A model generated the notes under the pieces. The model was not told the origin of the DNA and made no database searches. It saw only the letters and a program-made list of their open reading frames with translations. Of a stretch of 64,000 nucleotides of DNA, positions 11,460 through 22,400 are shown in pieces. The first letter of the stretch is position 1. Each line of letters begins with the position of its first letter. This DNA comes from Candidula unifasciata (Eukaryota; Mollusca; Gastropoda; Stylommatophora; Geomitridae). Location of the stretch: positions 778,501-842,500 of the forward strand of contig CAJHNH020000202.1 of NCBI GenBank assembly GCA_905116865.2. Reading direction: 5' to 3'. The position numbers and the translations under genes were made by a program.

Positions 11460-11736
11460 CCTTTATTACTGTTATAACAATAACAACCATCACCACCAAC
11501 ACTACTAATATCTTTATTATTGTTATAACTTAAACAACCACCACTGTCACCACTTTCTACTCTTGTTGCTGCTGCTGCTACTACTACAGCTACTAACAGT
11601 ATAATCAAAAACAATACGAATAATACAAGCATTGTCACTGCTTCAGCAAAAACAACCGCCACTATCACTAGTACTACTTTTAAAACAACAACAACAAAAA
11701 CTTCAAAAATAAACAACACACAATACTCAGACGATA
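11460..11736 (-). repeat. Right arm of the ~277-bp inverted repeat
   Basis: The reverse complement of 9795-10071, with roughly one indel and few substitutions. The spacer is ~1.4 kb. The two arms could form a long hairpin. Confidence 0.85.
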
Positions 11737-12266
11737 TAGCTGTTCTGCTGGATAAAGGAAAACAAATCAAGTACAGAAAACCCAAGTAGTTAAAATGGCT
11801 TACACGCAGATATAAAGAAAGCAAAACTTAACAATTATAATTACAAGTTGCGGTAAAAGAAAGTCAATTTTCATAATGACAATGAATGGGAAAGCTGTTC
11901 AACAAGATTAGATAATTTCTAACGAAAACTTAGTTACGCGGGCAAAGCTATTTGTCTCGAGTTCTGAATAATACAGTACCGTATTTCGTTTCCCTTGGCA
12001 GCTGTTTTAGAGATCAATGTGGACTGTCGTTTGGTGTACAGCACTGATCCTATCTTACAGCTAGAAGTTTCCTCAAGGGGGTTCGGGAAAAAAAGGGAGG
12101 GGGAAGAGGGGGGGGGGTGTGGTGTTGTTATCAAACAAGCACATTGTAAAAGGCGACAAATTAGAGATTTTCTGAAATCGGATGTGTTGACCTGAAATGG
12201 GCAACCGAGCTACATACAACAACATAATCTGCCAAGCAATTTTTCCAAGGTAAACGCAGCAGCAGA

Positions 12267-12280
12267 AGCATAATAATAAT

Positions 12281-12379
<99 letters not shown>

Positions 12380-12400
12380 AAGAAGAAAAAAAAGAAGAAG
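12267..12400 (+). repeat. (TAA)n-(GAA)n compound microsatellite
   Basis: About 80 bp of TAA repeat passing directly into about 50 bp of GAA repeat. Confidence 0.95.
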
Positions 12401-13015
12401 AAACTAATTTTTCATCTCCTTCTGTCTTTTCTCCCCCAGTTGAGCATATGCTCTCTACCAACTCACACTAAGTCCTTTGATCCTTCGCTATTGCACGCAG
12501 CTCACGCCATGTCCTCCCTATCATTTTAACTTCACTGTCTAGCTCCCTTCTCCGTATGTTTTTTTTTTTTTTTTGGTCAGCCCTTATTTCCATGCCCCTG
12601 TTGGTTCTAGTGCAAAGACTTTCTAGTTATATTGTTCTCTAGTTTTGTCAACGTGTGTCCTATCCAATGACAAATCTTTTCCTCACCTCTTGGTCCGCTG
12701 GAACTCGCTAAGTTCTCTACAAAAGCCCACCATTAGTGATTTTATCGTACCATAATCTTTTAATATTAATCATATATTGTGTCATTTCTCGTTAACACTC
12801 CTGCTGTTCTTCAAAGTTAAAACAAACCAGGTGCCAATTCTTAAGATTTTCCTTGGTGACAGGAGATATGTTGACGACCGGACTCCATACTTTTAGAAGA
12901 AGAGAAAGATAAACGATGATGAGCAATTTGGTACATTTCTTCTTCTTTCGTTCGCTCGAAAAAAATTATCTATATCTGCAAAACTGTTCTTTAGTATGAA
13001 CTTCACTGTCTTTTG

Positions 13016-13336
13016 TTATTCATTCAGCGGCCCGTAAAGTTGGGCTTTCACCGGTGACTCTCCTGGCCTGAAGTTTTGTCTGGAAATGTGTTTAAAACAG
13101 TCTTGGAGGATGTGATCAGTTGTACCAGCTGCCAGTCCACATGTACACACGGCTGATTCGTCAAGTATGGTACGTCGCGGAAGAACATATGCATACGAAA
13201 TTATTGGCAGTATAACAGAAGGCTGAGGGCAGACGCGGCGTTCACGCTCCACGTCATGGACAATACAAAGACATCCTAGCACGGAAGCGAAGATCCTGAT
13301 TCCAATCTGCTGGCCAAATGGGCAGTGGCCTAGCAA
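13016..13336 (-). pseudogene. LINE ORF2 C-terminal fragment with Cys/His motif
   Basis: The minus strand encodes VCTCGLAAGTTDHILQDC, then QLYGPLNE. CxCG...TxxHILxxC is the Cys/His motif at the end of jockey/CR1-like reverse transcriptases. The preceding RRTILDESAV fits the same region. The 5' part is absent. Confidence 0.7.
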
Positions 13337-13339
13337 GGT

Positions 13340-14500
13340 CAGTATGTACCCGGTGCGGAAAATCCCCTGTCACCCCCCCCCCCCACACACACACACAAGC
13401 ACAGAGACATACACATTATGGTAAAAACACATATTTTATCCTGTCTCAACCCCCCTCCCTCCCCTGCGTACATATCGGGTCAAAATGGACGCTAGGCAGC
13501 GGCACTGTTCGAAGCAGAGGCAAATTTTTTGCTTCTGCCGGACGGTGGCCGATGCATTTTTGCTCCATTTGTAGACTGGATATAGTTTCGTCGCCCAGCT
13601 TCTGAGATGAATGCATGGCGTGACACTGTGAGCTGCGGATTACATTTTGAATATTTTTTCGACTGTGACCAACGTGGTGGTGTGAATTGTAGATTCAGAA
13701 AATGGCGCGATGCCTGTCGTGCAATGTTGGCGGTGCCCGTATGTGATTAAAATTGATCGCGTGGGCAACTGCTGATCTGTTGCAATGATGAACTGCATTT
13801 CTAATGTCGGACTGTTTGTGTTAGCACTTCGGATGGCTACCGTATGCTTTAATGCGAGCGTATGCTAGATATGCTGAGACAGCAGTCTGTCAATCTTTCC
13901 ACAAGGGACTGTAATACACATTATGTGTGTTTTTCATTGGCACAGGAGCGGAGCAAAGATGGGGTGACCCGTTTGCTATGAAGCTGAAACGAAGACTACC
14001 AGACTACCAGACATATCGGGTTTACTTATATGCGGGCTATTTGCTCCTCGTCACTCAGGGAGATGAACTCCGATTTCGGAAGAGTAGGCTTTTACGACAT
14101 GCTTGCTGGGGAGACATTGGGTCTATTCTTCCCTCCTCCAGTGGCACAATAAACCCACATGAAGAGAATGACAGTCAGTACATTGCCATTTGTTTATCTT
14201 TTTTAAAAACCCTTTCTCTACCAGGTAACTTACAATACGAAGCTGGATGGCACGTTTGATAAGAAACAAATCGAATGAAAAACTGTACCAGACAAACAAA
14301 CACAACGCACTTCAAAGAAAATGCATAGACGACCCGATGCTGGGCCCGAACTCTATAGACTGCTCTTGTGGTGTCTTGTACAGTTTATGAAATGCATTCT
14401 GAGCCAGGCAATACCTGCGATCTCAGAACTTTACATGTTTTTTACAGGGAGCATCAAGAGTCCTAAGCCTTTAGGTTTCATTCGATGCGAGTGAGAAGAA
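13340..14500. other. No gene seen
   Basis: A C-run with CA repeats at 13372-13398; the rest is unique-looking DNA. Short open frames have no recognisable domain. Confidence 0.4.
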
Positions 14501-14789
14501 CACGACACACGGCTCGTTTATTGTGTCTCGTACGGTTTATGAAATAAGTTCAGGTCTTGCAAGAAGTAAGAGAACTTTAGTACTGTGTATACTGTATGGA
14601 ATATCAGATTCCGTACACGTTTGTTTTCAGGATAAGGGTGATCTTCTGTGGGTGTTGAGAAATTATTAGGCGGACATTTTGGCTGGCTCTGCATCTTGGA
14701 GAAACACTGATGCATGATAAGGCAGACGCGGTCAAAGCCTTATGGAATCACGTTTACAAATCGGGGTAGCAAATAGACCATCAGTCTTG

Positions 14790-15100
14790 TGAGAATCATG
14801 AAGCCAGGAGTGACGAGGGGATTTGGCCGATACTCGACGTTTAGAGGAAAAGCAAGATGGCCATATAATCAGACTGGTAGTGATACCATTGGTATTGGAA
14901 CTCTGCGCTGGCTGCTGAAGATGAGGACGGAGCGCTTATGGGAATCCGTGTTCCGATACAAATGGTGCCAGTAGCATTCTGATTAAACGTCTGTCTTGCC
15001 TTTCATCGAGCCTTTCATCCCCCCTGCATCAATCTCACTAGACTGTGGTGATCCATCTGCTCCTCTGAGCTGTACACCCTCTCCCACAAGGCAGTGTTAT
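14790..15100 (+). mobile_element. Family E repeat (LINE 3' end)
   Basis: Contains tggccgatactcgacgttta, ctctgcgctggctgctgaag and gagcgcttatgggaa. It is followed by a rearranged inverted piece of the same family (agcattctgattaaacgtct, cf. 43-65). Confidence 0.55.
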
Positions 15101-15468
15101 GATGTTGATTCTTAAATCAGTAAAATCCCCGTGTGAGTTTGGGAGTGATTGGGGGGGGGGGGAATATACCCTGTCCCCCTCTCCTAAATAAGCATGCCGT
15201 AAAAGTCGATTAATTATGGATATTTTCTTCAGTTAGAGTACATCTGCGTCAGAAGCGAGGAACCAACAGCCTGCACAATATAAGCAATATCTGTAAAACG
15301 GATTTGTACACAGAAAATGGTGTTCTGAAGCAAAAACAATGTCCAAAAATTGACAACAACCAGAACTTTCCGGCGGAAAAAAAGATAAGTAAAATCCGGC
15401 TAGAAGTAATTAGCTATGGACAGAACCAGACATCCGGGTCGTCTATTGTGTGTATGTATGTAAGTTGT

Positions 15469-15660
15469 ACCCCACCAGGACATCTAATACGCCAAAAAAA
15501 AACCTGTGACACAAAGTACCACCATATGGATGAGGATCACCGGTGGAGAGGTCCCGGAAACCCCGTCCAGCCACTAGGCCATATTTCAGTCCTGGCTATA
15601 TTTAGGGCCCCCGGCAAAAGCCATGGTGGGGCTTCAAAATAACTAAAAATTGCATCCCAC
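15469..15660 (+). repeat. Family F repeat, first of a tandem pair
   Basis: Starts accccaccaggacatc; contains gatgaggatcaccggtggag, ccatatttcag and tggggcttcaaaataac. The second copy begins 31 bp after this one ends. Confidence 0.6.
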
Positions 15661-15690
15661 AATGGAATAAATAAAATAGTATTAGATTTT

Positions 15691-15865
15691 TACCCCACCA
15701 GGACATCACACAAACGATTAACACCCGATGACACAAAGTGCCACCATGTGGATGAGGATCACCGTGAAGAGGTCCCAGAAACTACGTTCAGCAATTAGAC
15801 CATATTTATGGTCGGGTTATATTGCGGCCCCTGGCAAGAGCCAGAGTAGGGCTTCAAATAACGAA
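15691..15865 (+). repeat. Family F repeat, second of a tandem pair
   Basis: Starts accccaccaggacatc and runs to gggcttcaaataacg. It ends ~120 bp before the nuclear-receptor half-sites of the desaturase upstream region. Confidence 0.65.
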
Positions 15866-15985
15866 TAGACCTCCTTTTCCAAAAAAAAAAAAAAAAATTT
15901 GGCTCGTTTATTATGTCTGATACGGTTTATGAAAAAAGTTCCCAGCCAGACCCGGGACACGATTGGATGATGCTTGTGAGGCGAG

Positions 15986-16004
15986 GGGTCAGGGTTCAAG
16001 GTCA
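15986..16004 (+). promoter_or_regulatory. Cluster of nuclear-receptor half-sites upstream of the desaturase
   Basis: The sequence reads GGGTCA-g-GGTTCA directly followed by AGGTCA: a DR1-like pair plus an abutting third half-site. The last nine bases, TCAAGGTCA, match the extended monomer site of ERR/FTZ-F1-type receptors. It lies ~210 bp upstream of the ATG. DR1 sites for PPAR/RXR or HNF4 are known in vertebrate FADS promoters; function here is inference. Confidence 0.35.
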
Positions 16005-16213
16005 GCCGGTGTCCCCGTGTGTTACGTGTGGAAATGAGCGGTGGCTGGTCGACGCAAGCTCTGTTGGACTTAAAACGCGGTTTGGTCGTGGTCTTCTTCA
16101 CGGAATTAAGGAACACACACAAGAGGCTTACGATGGCAGTTTAAATATTTCAGACTGGGGAGAAAGGTAATTTCAACCAGTGTGAGTTTGTGCTGTGTCC
16201 CGGAGTCGTCATC

Positions 16214-16408
16214 ATGTGTAAGACGGGGAACCAGGTGAACGGGGACGAGTCTCTGCCAGTGTTTGGGTGGGATGAAGTCAGGAAACACGCGACCAAGACA
16301 TCCCAGTGGATTGTCATCGATGGATATGTTTATGATGTGACTCGCTGGGCCAAGAAACATCCAGGGGGACCGCGGATGCTGACCAACCAGGCTGGACAAG
16401 ATTCTACG
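16214..16408 (+). CDS. FADS: Desaturase exon 1 (cytochrome b5, residues 1-65)
   Basis: Begins at the ATG in context gtcatcATGt and ends before the donor gtcagt, phase 0. It carries HPGG (residues 49-52), the first heme-binding His of cytochrome b5. A GTG 24 nt upstream in the same frame is not used, because eukaryotic initiation needs ATG and the family N-terminus is short. The 5' UTR and any non-coding first exon were not located. Confidence 0.95.
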
Positions 16409-19400
16409 GTCAGTTCGCTTGTAGTTAGCGTCTCCCGTACTACTACTAGATGATAAGTTTGTGATTGTGATATTTTTATTTAGCTATTTGTGTACGTTTT
16501 ATGTATTTCTTGATTCTGGCGTGTGTAAACTAAGCTAGCATCGCGAAGTGAAGCCTCTGTCAAATCATTACATCATAACATAGCCCATTCGGATCCTATC
16601 CCTGAATGAATCCTCTAGGATGCAAGTCATTCTTCACGCCGATTTCCCGCTAGCTTCCATTGATTGCTCGGTGCCGTCTGCACCATCCATTGTTAGGACC
16701 CAGTCTTTGTTACTTCAATCTTTTTCAAAACATAACTCTCTAATTTCATACGATTTTCTGTATTGTTGAACTTGGTATAGCACGTTTTCAAATTTGAAAT
16801 CGGCAGTTTGGTTAGCACTTTGATTTTCTTGCAAGATAAGTGTTTATTTGGATTGTTTGTGTGATTATACAACCTATCGATTTGCATGGTTGCCATCGAG
16901 GTCAGTTGATGCTCAGGGGAATCCGTTTATTACGGTATAAAAATCAGCTAGACTAATAAAATGCCGTGTGTGAAGAAGTTCCGGATACTGTCAACCTAAT
17001 ATATTTTAGTATTTGGGTTTTGATTTAGTGAAATTATCTTTGAAAGTCGCCAAGGTTTGACTTTCTGGTTAAACACGAGGACCGGAAGCCATGTTCGTCT
17101 TCTGCTGGCTTGCCGAAAGCCGGTTGTGATAAAGGATTAAAGGCACTAAATATGTTTATAGCTTGATAGCGACCTTAATATGTGTTTGTTGTGGTTTATA
17201 AAGCGGGGCAAGTTAGTGAACGGACCCTAAACATCTGGCAGAGGGTCCCCTCACAAGTGAAGTAATGTAGTCGAGGCTGTTTATATAAATAATTCAGTAA
17301 TAGTGGGAGAAGAAAGCTGAAATAAACATAATACGATGATGCAATATTGTCAGGTCTAGCTTGGAATAAAATCATAGATAAACTACACATCAACTGTTTC
17401 AGTCACCGCTTTGGGTTCCAGAGCCTCATTTCTGGGAAAATGTCCTTGCCCCTATTAAACATAATGTTAAAGTCGAATAATTAGGAGTGTTTCCCTGACG
17501 TCCATTGAAAGGGTTTTTTGCATGCAGAACTCAAGATTCTGCAACAAGACTAAAGCAAAGCTCAGAAGTGGATGAACAGCCACAACTTTTTACTGGAGTA
17601 TGCAGCTGGTGAATGTAATCCATTACATCCTGGAATATCATGCACACTTTGTGAAAGTCTTCTGAACTCTTTCAGGACCACATATTTTATGGGGTTTGGA
17701 CAGCATTAATTCTGAGCAAAATTTTCTTTATTGCAACATGACAAAGCTAAAACCTTCCTAATGAAAACGTATTGGCTGTACTTAGACATAAAATAATGTT
17801 ACACACTAAAGAGAAATAAGTGCAGAGTAAAATCTTTTAGGATGTCAGTATTTCTTTCTTCTGGGTCCGTGGTATTCTGAGAATCCTTCTGTAGCATTTC
17901 CACTGAAAAGCCCATATTTTCTTGCCTAATGACCACAGAATAGTCCATGACTGACATCCATATGTTACTACAGGAAAGATGTAGTCTGTCAACATTTTGA
18001 CTTTGATTCACTAGCTGGTACTTGGCATCCGCTGGAGGTCCTGGGGTTCAAACCCTGGTAAAGACTTGTATTTTTTTCATGTGAACTTCTAGTAATTTCC
18101 CTTGGTCTCTGGGTAGTAAGATCGGACACCCGTGTGTATTGTTGTGCATATAAAGTATCTGGGTAGTAAGATCGGACACCCGTGTGTATTGTTGTGCATA
18201 TAAAAAATCCATTGGCATTTGGAAATCAAAAATGATTAGCCTAACGGCGCTGCCCTGGCAAAATTTGTAGTTAAAAAAATCTACTCAAAGTATTCAGAAT
18301 CCTCGCCGGTGCTACAGAGTTTATGCACTGTGCTGAGTTTCTTCAGACTCAGGCTTGAGTTAGAAATAGAACTGAGCACTTATAGGTTATACCTGTGTGC
18401 TATAATGTTGATCTGTTGCATAAACCATAACCATAGACTTTAAATGTTTAATTTCACTTGTCAGTTTTATCATATTGCAAGTCCTTGGCAGACCATAGTC
18501 CAGTCTTGGCCTGCTGGAAGATCTCTTGTCTCCATTCAGTTTGCCTATCTGATGTAGTTTCATACCCAAGATGCTGACGCTTTCTTGTGTTTACACGAGT
18601 CATAGTGCCTTCATTTTGTGGCTAGAGACTCACTTGCCAAACCAAAGGTCATGAATTTGAATCCAAACCAAGTCAGATCCCAAAAAAAAATTGTCTTGAC
18701 TTCTAGGTGACCCCAGTAAAATGGGTACAGGGTAAAGTCCTGGGAAATAAAGTTGACTGGTGTGATATTGACAGCCCACAAATCCAGTGCCGTATTGGTC
18801 TGTAGCAACATGAGGTGACATTGATGCATCATCTTCTTTTGTTCTACTGTTTATGCCGCAAAGAATCGTAGAGAGGAGTTGTGTGTAGTTTCCTGTCTTT
18901 TGCTAGTTGTTTAGCCTGTGTTAATGTCATGTTGCGTGTCTGTAGTGTCTCTTTTACTCCCTCAACCCATCTCTTGCTTTGTTGGCCTCTTGCCTTGAAA
19001 ATAATGCCGGACACGACTTTACTGCTGGCAAACATTTTCTCTTCTTCTGCCTACCACACCTTCCATTTTTGTTCTCTTTTAATTTGTGGTTTTTAGCCTG
19101 GGGCACAAATGAGGAAGCTCAGTGACTAAAATTGGAAAGGGGGGGAAGGGGGTTAGGTCATGCAGTTTTTGAAATAGCATTTGTACATTTGTAAAAGTAA
19201 GTAAAGATCCCTTTTCGTGCCTTTAGGCGCATCAGGCATATATTTACTGACCAATCAGCACCAGGTGGGTAATGTGGTCAGCATTACGCTGGCCCATCTT
19301 TACTTCCCCAGGACAAACATCCTAGTACCCAATTAAGGCTGGGTTGACCTGCGACGCCCTATATCATGATAAAAATCCAGCCAGCAGTGGGTTTCGATCG

Positions 19401-22400
19401 CAGGAAGTTGGAATTGAAATTGGATTTGTGCTTGTAATAATCGGTTAAAGAATAATATATCTCTGTTTAATTACAAATGAAATAATTTGTATAAAAGTTA
19501 TAAAACTACAAGCCGAGAATGTTTTAGTTTTCGCCTGCAGCTTGTATATCTGCCGTTAAAATGTAAACTAATATGACAACACAGTTCATTTTAATAGTGC
19601 TGGGGTTTTTCTGTTTGTGCTGCTCCTGTTATTCAAAGCCAAATGTGAGAGAGAGAGAGAGCCTCATGAAGACTTATATCCCAGTTGTGACCCTCAGGGT
19701 TGAACAGGATATTTCATAAAAATTACATTACTACCACTGCCTTGTAATCATCATCATCATCATGTGCCCTGTCAGCTGGTATAGGCGCTTCTTTATCTCC
19801 ACAGATCATGATCCCTTGTTGCCTGGAACAGCTCTCTTGATGACATCCTTCCATGCCATCGTTTCAGCCCATCCAGCATCATCTCTCTTGGTCTGCCTGT
19901 ATCCCTCTTTCTATTGATCATTCTAGTTGTCACGATGTTTTCCAATGCCTGTTTTCTCATTATGTGGCCAAAGAACAGTGTTTGTCTCCTTCTTATTATT
20001 GTATTTAGAGATCTACTTTTATTAGCTTCTTTCAAACAATCGTTGTTAGTTACTCTGGCTATCCAAGGTACTCGTAACATTCGTCTCAGAAACCACATCT
20101 CTGTTGCTTCTAAATTCTTCTTAATTTGTTCACTTCACTGACATTTTAAGATTCACTGCCAAAAGCAGAACAGGTTCTGTAACATTTTAGCACTCTCTTT
20201 CTGACATTAAATGAGAGTGACTTTTTGCATAAGATATTTTTTATTTTCTGAAATGCTGCCTTAGCTTGACCGATTCTGCTTTTAATCTCTGTCACACATT
20301 TTCCATCTGATATGAGTGTTCCCAGATATTTGAATTTGAGTCTCTTTCATTCAGTTAAGATATCACCAGACCTTTTGATCACTTGAAAACAAAATTGCGG
20401 GGGGGGGGGGGGGGGGGGGGTCTTGCCATGCATTCAGAGGTGCAGCACCTGAAATATAAAGGTGGTTGGACCACTGCTGTGAATCAAATTGACAATAATT
20501 CTTCTCTACGTCTTGCACTCTCTGACACAGTGGTTTGCAACCTTCCTGATGCCTCGACCCTTTAATATGGTTCCTTATGTTGTGACCCACCCCCCAGTCA
20601 TTAAATTGTTTTGGTTGCTGCTTCATATCAGTAAATATGTGTTTTCCTATGGTCTTAGGCGACCCCTGTAAAATAGTCATTTGACTCACAATGGGGTCAC
20701 GACCCATAGGTTGACAACTACTGCTCTAACAGCTCACGTGCTAACACCTGTTAGTCAGATAATAAAAGACTTGAGAATCTTCTCTTATTGTCCTCTCTCT
20801 CTCCATAAATCTTTCTGCTCGCCACATGTTCCCTTTTATTCTCTTTTTACATCATGGCCAAAAAAGAAATGATTGACTCTTTCTGTGTTAGTGATAAATT
20901 AGGTGTAAGCTGCATATCATCTAAAATGTTTAAAGTATTTTAGTTTCCGAAACATAATGCTCGTTAAGCGCATTCATAAATGTGCATGCCTCATGAATTC
21001 ACTGCTCATAAATTATGCCTGTCCCATAAGTGATGAATGTAACTGATATGGTAGCAGTATATTGGTTTACACTTTCTGTTTAGCACAAACATGTTCATTT
21101 GTACTGGCCTTGCTTTTATTTGCTGTTTACTGTTTAGGTTTGCACATAATGTGTTTAATATAACTTCAGGCAGAAAATTGGCGTCCCACATCACTTTAAA
21201 TATTGCCAAAGATAGATTGCACAGTAGGATTTTCTTCTTCTTCTTCTTTTGTTGTCTTCCTGATGCCAGGTTTTAGCCCAGTGTCGTAATTTTGTGTATT
21301 TGTGTTGCGCAGCTTGGGTGGTGGATTTGTTCATCATGTTTGCAGCTGCACGGTTTATCCTTCTCTATCTTGGTCTTCCCCTCGCCTTCCTCCCAGATGT
21401 TATGCGTAAAAAGTCTTATGTGCAGTTTGGTCTGGCTGCATTCTCACTTTATGATCGAACCATTTCATTCTGTATGCCAATAAAAATCCGGACATGGCCT
21501 TATTCCATCTTTCTCTCTAATGCTGGTCTTCATAACCCTGTCACTTCTAGGATTATCAATATTATTTAAGAAAAAAGTACATTTGAGTAATAAACTTGAG
21601 AATCTGTGCATGTACAATGTTACAATAAACATTACATAACCTGTGCGATATCAAATAACCAGAATTATTCAACAAGCATAAGTATCCAATACTAAAATGT
21701 GAAGAAGAAAAAAACTCGATCCCTTTTTAACCCCAGTGAGTTGAACAAGATATAATTGTGAATGGCTACCACCGGCTACTCTTCACAGTAGGTTATGTCA
21801 TTTAATAGCTGAGGTAGTATGCTGAATCATGACCTCGAGTGAGGGGGCCAGTTTCACCCCGTCACCATGTTTCTTGTGTTGCTGTTCTGAAAATTTTCAA
21901 ATGCAGATTTGGAAGCTTTTAAGAAATCTTAATGAGAAGGAAAAAAATGGGAAAAGTGACAGACTATTTTCCTAGCCTTCAGGTATGTTGGGCAGATATT
22001 TCTGGACCTATTCTTCAAAGACTAAAACAACTGAATAAATTATGGAATTGTACAGATAGAATTACAAAGGTCAGATTTTTAAGAGCATGCATCTTTCCCA
22101 TTGCAACATACGCCTGTGAGACCTGGACACTTACTAAACAAGCGGAACAGCGCATAAATGCATTTGAATATAAATGTTACAGACAGGTTCTAAGAATATC
22201 TTGGGTAAAGAAAAGAACAAATGCATCCATACTTCAAGAGCTGAATATTGAAGAGGGTTGGCTAGTAAAGACAATAAAACAAAGAAAATTGAAATATTTT
22301 GGTCAATTGAAACGTCATGGAAGTCTAGAGAGAACAATAATGGAGGGGTATATGCCTGGGAAGAGAGGAAGAGGAAGGCCAAGGAGAAGATGGGTGCAGG

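Noticed and set aside
16190..16213. Upstream GTG start for the desaturase
   Set aside because: GTG is not an expected initiator here; the ATG at 16214 gives the usual short N-terminus before the cytochrome b5 domain.
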